Below are positions 7,089 to 13,357 of a DNA stretch of 22,481 nt, piece by piece; the first letter of the stretch is position 1; each line of letters opens with the position of its first letter. The position numbers were made by a program, and so were the translations under genes. The stretch covers positions 1-22,481 of the forward strand of contig JAEWAK010000050.1 of assembly GCA_023391695.1 (NCBI GenBank). Direction: 5' to 3'. The notes beneath the pieces are model-generated. The model saw only the letters and a program-made list of their open reading frames with translations, was not told the DNA's origin and did no database searches. The stretch comes from Bacillota bacterium. GTDB lineage: Bacteria; Bacillota; Clostridia; Lachnospirales; Lachnospiraceae.

Positions 7089-8032
7089 TAATCTACTCTA
7101 ATGCCTCCGTGTTCTTCCACAAATCCCTGTCCTTCTTCGCTTAAAGAGAAATCAACGAATGCCTGAACCGCAGGAGTTGCTTTATCTTCCATGTATACGA
7201 AAAGGAATGGTCTGGATAATGGGTATTCACCTGATTTTGCCTTTTCCGGTGTTCCTTCTACTCCGGCTACGTTAACACTTTTTACTGTTTCATCTATGAA
7301 GGAGAAAGATACGTAACCAATCGCATTTTCGTTACCGGCTACATTTGTCTGTACGTTACCGTTACCTTCAACTACGGTTGCATCTTCTACCAAACCGCCT
7401 GCATCTTCTAATCCGATCAGTTCTTCGAATGCAGATCTTGTACCGGATGCACCTTCTCTGGATACAACGATAATAGCAGCATCCTTGCCGCCAACTTCGC
7501 TCCAGTTGGTAATCTGGCCGCTGTAGATTTTCGCTAAGTCTTCCGTAGATATATCTGTAATAGTGTTTGCAGGATTAACAGCAACCGCAATACCATCATA
7601 AGCAAAAGTTACTTCTTTTAAACCATCCACTTCTTCTTCCGGTTTTAATTGTCTTGAAGAAGCTCCGATATCGTTGGCACCTGCTAAAGTATCGGAAATA
7701 CCTGCTGAGGATCCGGTTCCGGTATAATTGATTATTACATCCGGATTTAAAGCGGTAAATTCATCGATCATAGCATTTAAAGGTTTTTCAACTGAGGTTG
7801 ATCCGGTAATCGTAATGGTTCCGGATAAATCTCCTGCTGCAGGGGTTGCTTCCCCGGTAGGTTCTGCCGCCTCAGTGGGTTCCGGTGTAGATGTTGCTTC
7901 CGGTGTGGAAGTTGCTTCCGAAGTCGGTTCCGTATTATCCGTAGTGGTGCTGTCCTGTTTGCCGCAGCCGCTTAAAGCCACTACCATAGCTAAAGTTAAA
8001 ACTGCAACTAATATCTTTCTTAACTTTTTCAT
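7088..8032 (-). CDS. pstS: Phosphate-binding lipoprotein PstS
   Basis: This 314-residue protein begins with a lipoprotein signal peptide: basic KKLRK, a hydrophobic core, and lipobox ALSGC with lipidated Cys23. A low-complexity linker of Thr, Ser, Glu, Pro and Ala (about 27-67) tethers the binding domain to the membrane. The mature domain opens with TITITGSTSVEKPL and carries SREGASGTRSAFEEL, both phosphate-contacting segments of PstS proteins. It captures phosphate outside the cell for PstC/PstA. AGGAGG sits 8 nt before the ATG. It is first in the operon and lies downstream of PhoP-box-like repeats. Confidence 0.95.
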   Translation of the reverse strand: MKKLRKILVAVLTLAMVVALSGCGKQDSTTTDNTEPTSEATSTPEATSTPEPTEAAEPTGEATPAAGDLSGTITITGSTSVEKPLNAMIDEFTALNPDVIINYTGTGSSAGISDTLAGANDIGASSRQLKPEEEVDGLKEVTFAYDGIAVAVNPANTITDISTEDLAKIYSGQITNWSEVGGKDAAIIVVSREGASGTRSAFEELIGLEDAGGLVEDATVVEGNGNVQTNVAGNENAIGYVSFSFIDETVKSVNVAGVEGTPEKAKSGEYPLSRPFLFVYMEDKATPAVQAFVDFSLSEEGQGFVEEHGGIRVD

Positions 8033-8115
8033 TTTCTTTCCTCCTGATATTTGGGTTTCCCCCGATTTAATATCTTTTATTCTTTGTCTTACATGGTGAA
8101 TTCTATACCTTTATT

Positions 8116-8153
8116 GTTATATTGGTATTTTTAAATTGTAAAGTCTTTGTAAA
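8116..8153 (-). promoter_or_regulatory. pstS promoter region with PhoP-box-like direct repeats
   Basis: Minus-strand TTTACA occurs at 8148-8153 and 8137-8142, exactly 11 bp apart (5-bp spacer), as in Gram-positive PhoP boxes (TTAACA-like repeats). A TATAAC (8116-8121) follows 15 bp later as candidate -10. A second cluster of TTAC words (ATTACA 8184-8189, TTTACA 8189-8194, and an overlapping TTACTT) lies 30-45 bp farther upstream. The pairing of such repeats with pstS and a phoPR operon supports autoregulation. Confidence 0.6.
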
Positions 8154-8252
8154 CTTATCCTTTTCTCTTTTAAGCAAAAATAATGTAATGTAAAGTAATA
8201 TTTCGCATAGGCAGATTTTGTATTCTGCTATTTATTCTGCCCTTATAAATAA

Positions 8253-8281
8253 TTTACATTCTTATTTTTATATGCTAGAAT
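8253..8281 (+). promoter_or_regulatory. Strong extended -10 promoter for the comEB leader
   Basis: TTTACA (8253-8258), a 17-bp spacer, and TGC-TAGAAT (-10 at 8276-8281, extended by TG at 8273-8274). The predicted start is near 8288, about 273 nt upstream of the comEB ATG. It is divergent from the pstS promoter. Confidence 0.6.
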
Positions 8282-8294
8282 ATATAAAATAATA

Positions 8295-8479
8295 ATAACT
8301 ATTCAGCTGCTGCGGTTCCGGCGGACAACGCATATATATGTTTATGCACCACAAAATATGTAAAAAGCTACCTATATATGTATATCCAAGAGGGATTTTC
8401 TATGCTTTGGACTGATTAACCTAAAATTCTGCCAAACGTGTTTTTTTATAAGCTTTTCTCGGGTGTGCTGAATAGTTGT
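8295..8479 (+). ncRNA. Candidate structured leader RNA upstream of comEB
   Basis: AACTATTCAGC (8297-8307) is the exact reverse complement of GCTGAATAGTT (8467-8477); one wobble and one further pair extend the stem to 13 bp. A nested 7-bp stem AAAAGCT/AGCTTTT (8363-8369/8451-8457) and local hairpins GCATA/TATGC (8330-8347) and TTTGG/CCAAA (8406-8436) lie inside. The 5' arm begins about 9 nt from the predicted start site and is followed by CTGCGGTTCC, nearly repeated in the glnS leader (minus strand, after 19548). There is a U-run at 8441-8447 that could end a short transcript. It matches no riboswitch class I know. A MITE or dispersed repeat is an alternative. Confidence 0.4.
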
Positions 8480-8560
8480 CAGATAAAATACGTGATAATA
8501 GTTAATTTAAAGATTATGAAAAGGTACCAGATTATATGGGAATAGGAGCAGATTAGACAA

Positions 8561-9040
8561 ATGAAAAGACAGGATTATTTAAAATGGGATGAATATTTTA
8601 TGGGCATTGCCCTTTTATCGGCCGAACGCAGCAAAGACCCCAATACAAGCGTAGGTGCCTGCATTGTAAGTGAGGATAATAAAATTCTATCTGTGGGATA
8701 TAACGGTATGCCCATCGGCTGTTCCGACGATGAATTTCCCTGGGAAAGGGAAGGCTCTGCCCTGGATACGAAATATGTTTACGTATGCCATGCCGAGATG
8801 AATGCAATTCTTAATTACACGGGAACACATATGAAAGGCGCGAAATTATATGTAACCCTTTTTCCTTGCAACGAATGTTCAAAAGCTTTGATCCAGAAAG
8901 GTATTTCGGAAATTATCTATTTATCGGATAAATATGCGGATACGGATATCGTAAAGGCCTCCAAACGCATGCTGAATGCCGCAGGTATTGCTTACCGGGC
9001 ATATACCCCTATTAACCGTAACGTCGTTATTTCTTTATAA
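8561..9040 (+). CDS. comEB: Deoxycytidylate (dCMP) deaminase, ComEB-like
   Basis: This 159-residue zinc enzyme belongs to the cytidine/deoxycytidylate deaminase fold. The zinc and catalytic motif is CHAEMNAI, with His77 and Glu79, and PCNEC at 102-106 supplies Cys103 and Cys106. The GYNGMP segment (46-51) is typical of dCMP deaminase. It deaminates dCMP to dUMP, feeding thymidylate synthesis; in B. subtilis the homologue is named comEB because of its operon, not because of a uptake role. Here it is monocistronic, with a weak AGGAG 12 nt upstream of the ATG and an unusually long leader, which may signal post-transcriptional control. No competence genes are adjacent. Confidence 0.92.
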   Translation: MKRQDYLKWDEYFMGIALLSAERSKDPNTSVGACIVSEDNKILSVGYNGMPIGCSDDEFPWEREGSALDTKYVYVCHAEMNAILNYTGTHMKGAKLYVTLFPCNECSKALIQKGISEIIYLSDKYADTDIVKASKRMLNAAGIAYRAYTPINRNVVISL

Positions 9041-9488
9041 AAATATTCTGCATGTCAATATCCATGGGTCTGATTTCGTAAATGTAAACTGCCCATGGAT
9101 ACCGTCATGTATTCCTTGTAAAGCGCCTATAAATATATTTCACTGGCAGTTTGGTTCCATTGTAAAATTCAATACCGGCGGGCTGGTGAACGGCCGTAAC
9201 CGCTTTCCTTTCTGCTTCCGTTTTTACATCCTTTCAATCCTTAATTTAACTTCATTTAAAATTAAGATATTCACAATGAAGCTTAACCTTTTATATCTTG
9301 AAAACCAGCTGCATATATGAAACAATAATACAGTAACATTACACACAGGTATACTTAACTGTCCACCTTTCGTTTAGGCTTACCGAAGGTTCTGCCATTC
9401 GGCAGGAAAGCTGCTGTTATCAGAATATTAAAATACCTGTAATAATAACTAATCCATACTATTAAGATAGAAAGGCAGGATTAAGACC
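9041..9488. other. Intergenic region between comEB and the amidase
   Basis: No supported gene. It contains the 9059-9101 inverted repeat and a small CTGCC-ATTC-GGCAG hairpin (9392-9405). Frames on both strands are broken or lack ribosome sites. No promoter for the amidase was clear. Confidence 0.5.
9059..9101 (+). repeat. 10-bp perfect inverted repeat after comEB
   Basis: TATCCATGGG (9059-9068) pairs with CCCATGGATA (9092-9101) around a 23-nt loop. After a 4x4 internal loop, CATG (9051-9054) and CATG (9106-9109) can extend it. It starts 19 nt past the comEB stop but has no U-run, so it may protect or process the 3' end rather than terminate it. Confidence 0.55.
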
Positions 9489-10184
9489 TTGCTAACCAAA
9501 AAACAATGGCTGCAAAAAAAACGCAGGAAGAAACATATTATGCTGATTACCGTCACTGCTCTCGCCATGTTCATCCTACTTACGGTCATAATGATGTTTA
9601 TTTCGGTAATGAAAAATATGGGCAATACGAAAAATACTTTACTGGGCTTTTCGCAGCCTTCCAGAATTATTGCTAAACCGGATATTACCGAGATGTTTTT
9701 AACCCCCAATGAATATTCAAGACCCCAGACTCCCTTAACCGAAGTAAACAGTATTGTTATCCATTATACCGCCAATCCCGGCACCGGTGCGGAGTCAAAC
9801 AGAAATTATTTCGAAAACCTGAAAAGCAGCAAAGCCACCTCTGCCAGCAGCCACTTTGTTATCGGCCTGGAAGGCGAGATCATTCAATGCCTGCCCTTAA
9901 ATGAGATAGCCTATGCCTCCAATGACCGCAATAATGATACGATCTCCATCGAATGCTGCCATCCGGATGCAACCGGTAAATTCAGTGATAAGACGTATAA
10001 CTCCCTGATCGCCCTGACTGCCTGGCTTGCATGCGAATATAACCTGGATAAGGACGATATCATAAGACATTATGACGTATCGGAGAAATTATGCCCTCTT
10101 TATTATGTTGAGCATGAAGATGCCTGGAAAGTGTTGAAAGATAACGTAATGTCTTATATAGACACAAATGCAACGGAAAATTAA
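9489..10184 (+). CDS. Membrane-anchored N-acetylmuramoyl-L-alanine amidase (Amidase_2)
   Basis: This protein of about 231 residues has a very basic N-terminus (KKRRKK), one membrane segment (about 18-40) without a clear cleavage site, a short spacer, then an Amidase_2/T7-lysozyme-like domain. Predicted zinc ligands are His92 (SIVIHYTAN), His194 (IRHYDVS) and Cys202 (KLCP). It would cut the amide bond between muramic acid and the stem peptide on the outer face. I kept TTG 9489 as start because AGGCAGGA lies 8 nt upstream and the basic stretch fits an inside anchor; ATG 9540 is a possible alternative and would give about 214 residues. It stands alone, between comEB and convergent guaB, so its process (wall turnover, sporulation or germination) cannot be inferred. 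Confidence 0.85.
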   Translation: MLTKKQWLQKKRRKKHIMLITVTALAMFILLTVIMMFISVMKNMGNTKNTLLGFSQPSRIIAKPDITEMFLTPNEYSRPQTPLTEVNSIVIHYTANPGTGAESNRNYFENLKSSKATSASSHFVIGLEGEIIQCLPLNEIAYASNDRNNDTISIECCHPDATGKFSDKTYNSLIALTAWLACEYNLDKDDIIRHYDVSEKLCPLYYVEHEDAWKVLKDNVMSYIDTNATEN

Positions 10185-10194
10185 GCGGATTACC

Positions 10195-10246
10195 AAAAGA
10201 GCATTTGCAAATAGCTGGCTGAACCGCTATCTGTAAATGCTCTTTT
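10195..10246. terminator. Bidirectional intrinsic terminator between the amidase and guaB
   Basis: AAAAGAGCATTT (10195-10206) pairs perfectly with AAATGCTCTTTT (10235-10246). The helix continues through G-T, C-G and A-T pairs and, after one mismatch, ATAGC/GCTAT, around a 10-nt loop (10216-10225). A and T runs on the two sides let it act on both strands. It serves the plus-strand amidase and minus-strand guaB. Confidence 0.8.
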
Positions 10247-10249
10247 AGT

Positions 10250-10336
10250 CTTTCTATTCGTCTACACTATAGTTCGGGAGCCTCCAAAGGAAGCCCCTCT
10301 ATTCAGCCTTTCTATTCGTCTACACTATAGTTCGGG
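10250..10336. repeat. 29-bp direct repeat duplicating the 3' end of guaB
   Basis: Bases 10250-10278 and 10308-10336 are identical over 29 bp at an offset of 58 bp. The second copy is the end of guaB: its last seven codons, the TAG stop and four following bases. The first copy is non-coding. Weaker similarity continues on the 5' side (10242-10249 with 10300-10307). Confidence 0.9.
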
Positions 10337-10342
10337 GCTTCC
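10277..10342 (-). promoter_or_regulatory. Two mutually exclusive hairpins at the guaB 3' end
   Basis: In guaB mRNA sense, GGAAGCCCC (10342-10334, coding) can pair with GGGGCUUCC (10297-10289) over 9 bp, with the stop codon in the loop. That same GGGGCUUCC can instead pair with GGAGGCUCC (10285-10277) around UUU, using 7 Watson-Crick pairs and two G-U wobbles. The two changes relative to the coding copy are transitions that keep pairing only in the guaB-sense RNA. Confidence 0.5.
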
Positions 10343-11766
10343 TTGGTTATATGAATGTCGTGGGGATGGCTTTCTTTTAAGGAAGCTGCGGTTATCTTTA
10401 CAAAACGTCCGTTTTCTTTTAATGCTTCAACGGTAGGTGTCCCACAGTATCCCATACCGGATCTGAGCCCGCCGATTAACTGGAATACCGTATCTTCAAC
10501 CGTTCCCTTATAGGCTACACGGCCTTCAACACCTTCCGGTACCAATTTCTTGGCATTGGTCTGGAAATACCTGTCTTTGCTGCCGTTTTCCATGGCTGAT
10601 ATGGAACCCATGCCGCGGTATACCTTATATTTTCTTCCCTGGAATAATTCATATTCTCCGGGGCTTTCATCACATCCTGCAAAAATGCTTCCCATCATAC
10701 ATACATTGGCGCCGGCTGCAACGGCCTTTGTCATGTCACCGGAATATTTGATACCGCCGTCTGCGATAATGGGTATACCATATTTTTTGGCTGCATTATA
10801 AGAATTCATGATTGCCGTAATCTGAGGTACGCCAATACCTGCAACCACTCTGGTCGTACATATGGAACCGGGTCCGATACCGACCTTAACCGCACTGACA
10901 CCGGCTTTAATCAAAGCTTCCGTAGCTTCACCCGTCGCTACATTTCCCGCAATGATCTGAAGTTCCGGATAGGTTTCATGAACCATCTGCACGACCTTGA
11001 TTACATTGGCAGAGTGTCCATGGGCAGTATCTACTACAATGGCATCTACTTTGGCATTGACCAGGGCTTCCACACGTTCCAATATATTTGAAGTAGCACC
11101 AACGGCTGCCGCACATCTTAAACGGCCCTGGGAATCCTTTGCCGATATAGGATACTTAATCTGCTTTTCAATATCTTTTATGGTAATAAGACCTTTTAAA
11201 TTACCCTTTTTATCAACAATAGGCAATTTTTCTTTTCTGGCGGAGCCAAGGATCTTTTTTGCTTCTTCTAAAGTAATACCTTCCTGGGCAGTAATCAAAC
11301 CTTCCGAAGTCATGCTGTCTTTTATTTTTTTAGAATAATCCGTTTCAAATTTCAGATCACGGTTTGTAATAATACCAACCAGTTTTTTGCCTTCCGTGAT
11401 AGGAACTCCGGAAATCCTGTACTTTGCCATTAATTCATTGGCATCATAAAGTGTATGTTCCGGCGATAAATAAAATGGATCTGTGATAACTCCATTCTCT
11501 GAACGCTTTACTTTGTCTACCTCTTCGGCCTGCTGGCTAATGGACATATTCTTATGAATAACACCGATCCCGCCCTGTCTGGCCATTGCAATTGCCATCC
11601 TGTGCTCGGTAACCGTATCCATTCCTGCACTCATCATTGGAATGTTTAACTTAATTGTCTTCGTTAAATAGGTAGAAACATCAACTTCATTCGGTATCAC
11701 TTCTGAATAAGCCGGTACCAGTAAGACGTCGTCAAAGGTAATTCCTTCACCGATAATAGTTCCCAT
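10312..11766 (-). CDS. guaB: Inosine-5'-monophosphate dehydrogenase GuaB
   Basis: From the start chosen here, this is a 484-residue IMP dehydrogenase, the standard bacterial length. The TIM barrel is interrupted by two CBS domains (about 93-205). The catalytic Cys303 lies in GPGSICTTR (298-306), the IMP-binding ADGGI is at 336-340, and the flap dyad Arg399-Tyr400 is present. It oxidises IMP to XMP, the committed step to GTP. I chose ATG 11766 (protein start MGTIIGEGITFDDVLL) because AGAGAGGA lies about 8 nt upstream; an in-frame TTG at 11829 would add 21 residues that the family lacks. A near-consensus promoter lies upstream. The last 29 bp of the gene region are duplicated just downstream of the stop. 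Confidence 0.96.
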   Translation of the reverse strand: MGTIIGEGITFDDVLLVPAYSEVIPNEVDVSTYLTKTIKLNIPMMSAGMDTVTEHRMAIAMARQGGIGVIHKNMSISQQAEEVDKVKRSENGVITDPFYLSPEHTLYDANELMAKYRISGVPITEGKKLVGIITNRDLKFETDYSKKIKDSMTSEGLITAQEGITLEEAKKILGSARKEKLPIVDKKGNLKGLITIKDIEKQIKYPISAKDSQGRLRCAAAVGATSNILERVEALVNAKVDAIVVDTAHGHSANVIKVVQMVHETYPELQIIAGNVATGEATEALIKAGVSAVKVGIGPGSICTTRVVAGIGVPQITAIMNSYNAAKKYGIPIIADGGIKYSGDMTKAVAAGANVCMMGSIFAGCDESPGEYELFQGRKYKVYRGMGSISAMENGSKDRYFQTNAKKLVPEGVEGRVAYKGTVEDTVFQLIGGLRSGMGYCGTPTVEALKENGRFVKITAASLKESHPHDIHITKEAPNYSVDE

Positions 11767-11885
11767 CTTAAATATCCTCTCTTTCTTAAAATTACGTGAC
11801 TGTTTCGTCACTGCGTTTCTAACAGACAACGCCTATATGCGCTTTGGGGGTTTTTTGTGTATATCTTTTTTTGTTGATTTTTAAA

Positions 11886-11914
11886 AGTATAACCAATTCG
11901 GCAAAGCTTGTCAA
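11886..11914 (-). promoter_or_regulatory. guaB promoter, near consensus
   Basis: On the minus strand a perfect TTGACA (11909-11914) is 17 bp from TATACT (11886-11891). Start is predicted near 11879, giving a leader of about 113 nt with two small hairpins, GCGTT/AACGC and GTGAC-GAAACA-GTCAC (11796-11812 region). No purine riboswitch core was seen. Confidence 0.75.
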
Positions 11915-12317
11915 TAACTAAACTGCAATTATCTTGTCTTTTCTAAAAAAACAATTATTTTAGTTATTCCGTCTACGGCGCACATTTGTCTTTTTATTAA
12001 TTTTTGCTAATTCTTGGCTTACCCCATACCTCTCCTATGAAAAAGACCGGCCTGTGCATAAACGTATCAATGCACTGTTCGTTCAACCCCCAGTGACGGA
12101 ATAGCCGCAAAACATGTACGAGAATATATAAATACAGGAGAATAAACATGTATACCCGGCAATCCGTAACAGAGGATACCACATGACAATGATTCATGCC
12201 GTTAACCGTTCCTGTTTTGCGGATTATCCCGGAGTACATTCCATTCTCCTGAATCTGATTTTATAAATTCTGCTTTTGATTGATATTTAAACGTAATGGC
12301 TGTTCTGAAATTTAGCT
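11915..12317. other. Intergenic region upstream of guaB
   Basis: No supported gene. The main content is the nested inverted repeat at 12105-12251. An 80-codon minus-strand frame here (11997-12239) simply reads through that repeat and lacks family resemblance. Confidence 0.5.
12105..12251. repeat. Long imperfect inverted repeat with interleaved arms
   Basis: CAGGAGAAT (12135-12143) pairs with ATTCTCCTG (12243-12251). Moving inward ATGTA pairs with TACAT, then CCCGG-like and AATCCG/CGGATT stretches, so arms of roughly 35 bp match imperfectly around a loop that holds CATGA/TCATG. In addition CCGCAAAACA (12105-12114), outside the left arm, is the exact complement of TGTTTTGCGG (12213-12222), inside the right arm, so the two pairings cross. 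It lies in the gap between guaB's promoter and the DUF6106-like gene. The content suggests a repeat element, not a gene. Confidence 0.55.
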
Positions 12318-12815
12318 TTAATACTGTGCTACTTTTCTGGGGTTTTTTAATTTAATACAATTAATCATTTTTTCATTGGGCTCAAAGAGAATTTTTGTTG
12401 CCGTTTCACCTTGTCTCAAAATAATGACATAGGGTTTTGCATCTTTACTTCTGGAACTGAAATCCTTCACAACCGTCTTAACATAAGTATAGCCGTCCAA
12501 CGCATGGGAACCTTCCGGAGCCATAATCTCTACCTGTTCAAAATCGATCTTTAAAGCAGTTTTGCGCTTTGCATTACCCATAATTTTATCAAAATCTAAC
12601 TGGCCGTCACAAAATACGTATTCGTATTCCACGTTAAGTCTTGGAAATATATAAATAATTGCCACAATTAATATTGCTGATACAAACAGCAGTATTGAAT
12701 TTTGGAATGTTAATAAGAAGGCCGCAATCGCAACGAAAATCAACAAGAAACGTAAAGCATATGTTCCCGCAGTCTCCTTTCTTTTTACCCCTGCTTCAGC
12801 ATATAATTCATTCAT
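12318..12815 (-). CDS. Small membrane protein, DUF6106-like
   Basis: This 165-residue protein has a short cytoplasmic N-terminus (MNELYAEAGVKRKE), two closely spaced hydrophobic segments at about 22-58, and a soluble C-terminal domain of about 105 residues rich in strands (VEYEYVFCDGQLDFDKI, KALKIDFEQVEIMAP-like, PYVIILRQGE). The layout matches short Lachnospiraceae proteins I associate with DUF6106; the C-terminal part also recalls PH-like (bPH2) domains. The function is not known. AGGAGG with good spacing precedes the ATG, and codon use resembles its neighbours. It appears monocistronic, between guaB and groEL. An 11-bp hairpin lies 38 nt upstream of its start. Confidence 0.75.
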   Translation of the reverse strand: MNELYAEAGVKRKETAGTYALRFLLIFVAIAAFLLTFQNSILLFVSAILIVAIIYIFPRLNVEYEYVFCDGQLDFDKIMGNAKRKTALKIDFEQVEIMAPEGSHALDGYTYVKTVVKDFSSRSKDAKPYVIILRQGETATKILFEPNEKMINCIKLKNPRKVAQY

Positions 12816-12852
12816 TAACCATACCTCCTGATATTTCTTTCATTAAGAATAT

Positions 12853-12883
12853 GTCAAAGCGGATATTCCCATTCCGCTTTGAC
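12853..12883. repeat. REP-like hairpin, perfect copy
   Basis: GTCAAAGCGGA (12853-12863) pairs perfectly with TCCGCTTTGAC (12873-12883) around a 9-nt loop (TATTCCCAT). The word order and the following ATGCTC match the imperfect hairpin at 3339-3380. No U-run follows on either strand. It sits upstream of the DUF6106-like gene. Confidence 0.65.
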
Positions 12884-13101
12884 GCATGCTCATCACTTCT
12901 CCACTTTATATCAATGCATGTCTTTCTATTAAACATTATACTAAAACTTTAAATAAAGTTAAAGCCTATAACTTAAAATATTTCTAATATTTTTCTAAAT
13001 AATCGGATAAATTCATTATATTAATATTGAAGAAACAAAGGGGATGCCAAAGACCTACGAAAACCGAATTTTGAGCGAGACACAAAAATAAAAGCTCGTG
13101 C

Positions 13102-13214
13102 CGGGGCGTATCTGAAAACTCATGCACCGTTCTGAACGCCCCGCTTTGTGGTATACTGCGTCGCCGATTATGGGAACGTAGCCGGTACCCGGTACAGGCA
13201 GTTTTCAGACATAC
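13102..13214. repeat. Intergenic element with two competing inverted repeats
   Basis: CGGGGCGT (13102-13109) pairs with ACGCCCCG (13136-13143). Overlapping it, GTAT-CTGAAAACT (13108-13120) pairs with AGTTTTCAG-AC-ATAC (13200-13214). The two stems share 13108-13109, so they would partly exclude each other if extended fully. A GGTACC-containing near palindrome (13182-13198) lies between. The open frame through here (12984-13244, minus) lacks a good ribosome site and reads like translated repeat. Confidence 0.55.
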
Positions 13215-13221
13215 CCTGGAT

Positions 13222-13270
13222 AAAAAAGTCCCGGACCACCTCATTTCGTAATGTAATGGTCCGGGAACTT
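13222..13270 (-). terminator. groESL intrinsic terminator
   Basis: In the minus strand TCCCGGACCA (13266-13257) pairs perfectly with TGGTCCGGGA (13238-13229); AAG/CTT extends it past a one-base bulge, and a run of six U follows (13227-13222). The loop is 18 nt. It lies about 88 nt past the groEL stop. Confidence 0.9.
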
Positions 13271-13357
13271 CTGCTTTATACTTTATAATTTTAATTTAAT
13301 TAAATCTTATATAATTAATTTGTATGTCTCAATGAAAACCGCCGGTTACAAAAGGGA

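Larger units (their letters stand above)
12816..13221. other. Intergenic region between the DUF6106-like gene and the groEL terminator
   Basis: No supported gene. It holds the REP-like hairpin (12853-12883) and the element at 13102-13214. No clear promoter for the downstream minus-strand gene was identified. Confidence 0.5.

Noticed and set aside
8288..8479. 6S RNA gene
   Set aside because: The length (about 185 nt) and closing stem fit, but I could not place a symmetric central bubble flanked by paired regions; the unpaired 5' side is far longer than the 3' side.
8295..8479. Simple MITE at the comEB leader
   Set aside because: No target-site duplication flanks the arms, and the 5' arm sits at a fixed distance from a promoter as in the glnS leader. 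Not excluded, only not preferred.
8976..9320. 114-codon plus-strand frame overlapping the comEB end
   Set aside because: It overlaps comEB in another frame, lacks a ribosome site and shows no known motif; the minus-strand frames there are broken by stops too.
11764..11829. TTG start for guaB at 11829
   Set aside because: It would add 21 residues not found in IMP dehydrogenases; ATG 11766 has a ribosome site and gives the standard 484 residues.
11767..11885. Purine or ppGpp-type riboswitch in the guaB leader
   Set aside because: The 113-nt leader has only two small hairpins and none of the conserved core words of these riboswitches.
11997..12239. 80-codon minus-strand frame
   Set aside because: It lies within the nested inverted repeats upstream of guaB and has no recognisable protein features.
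12984..13244. 86-codon minus-strand frame
   Set aside because: It overlaps the groEL terminator and the inverted-repeat element, has no good ribosome site, and the translation is rich in Cys, Arg and His without family resemblance. It reads as translated repeat.
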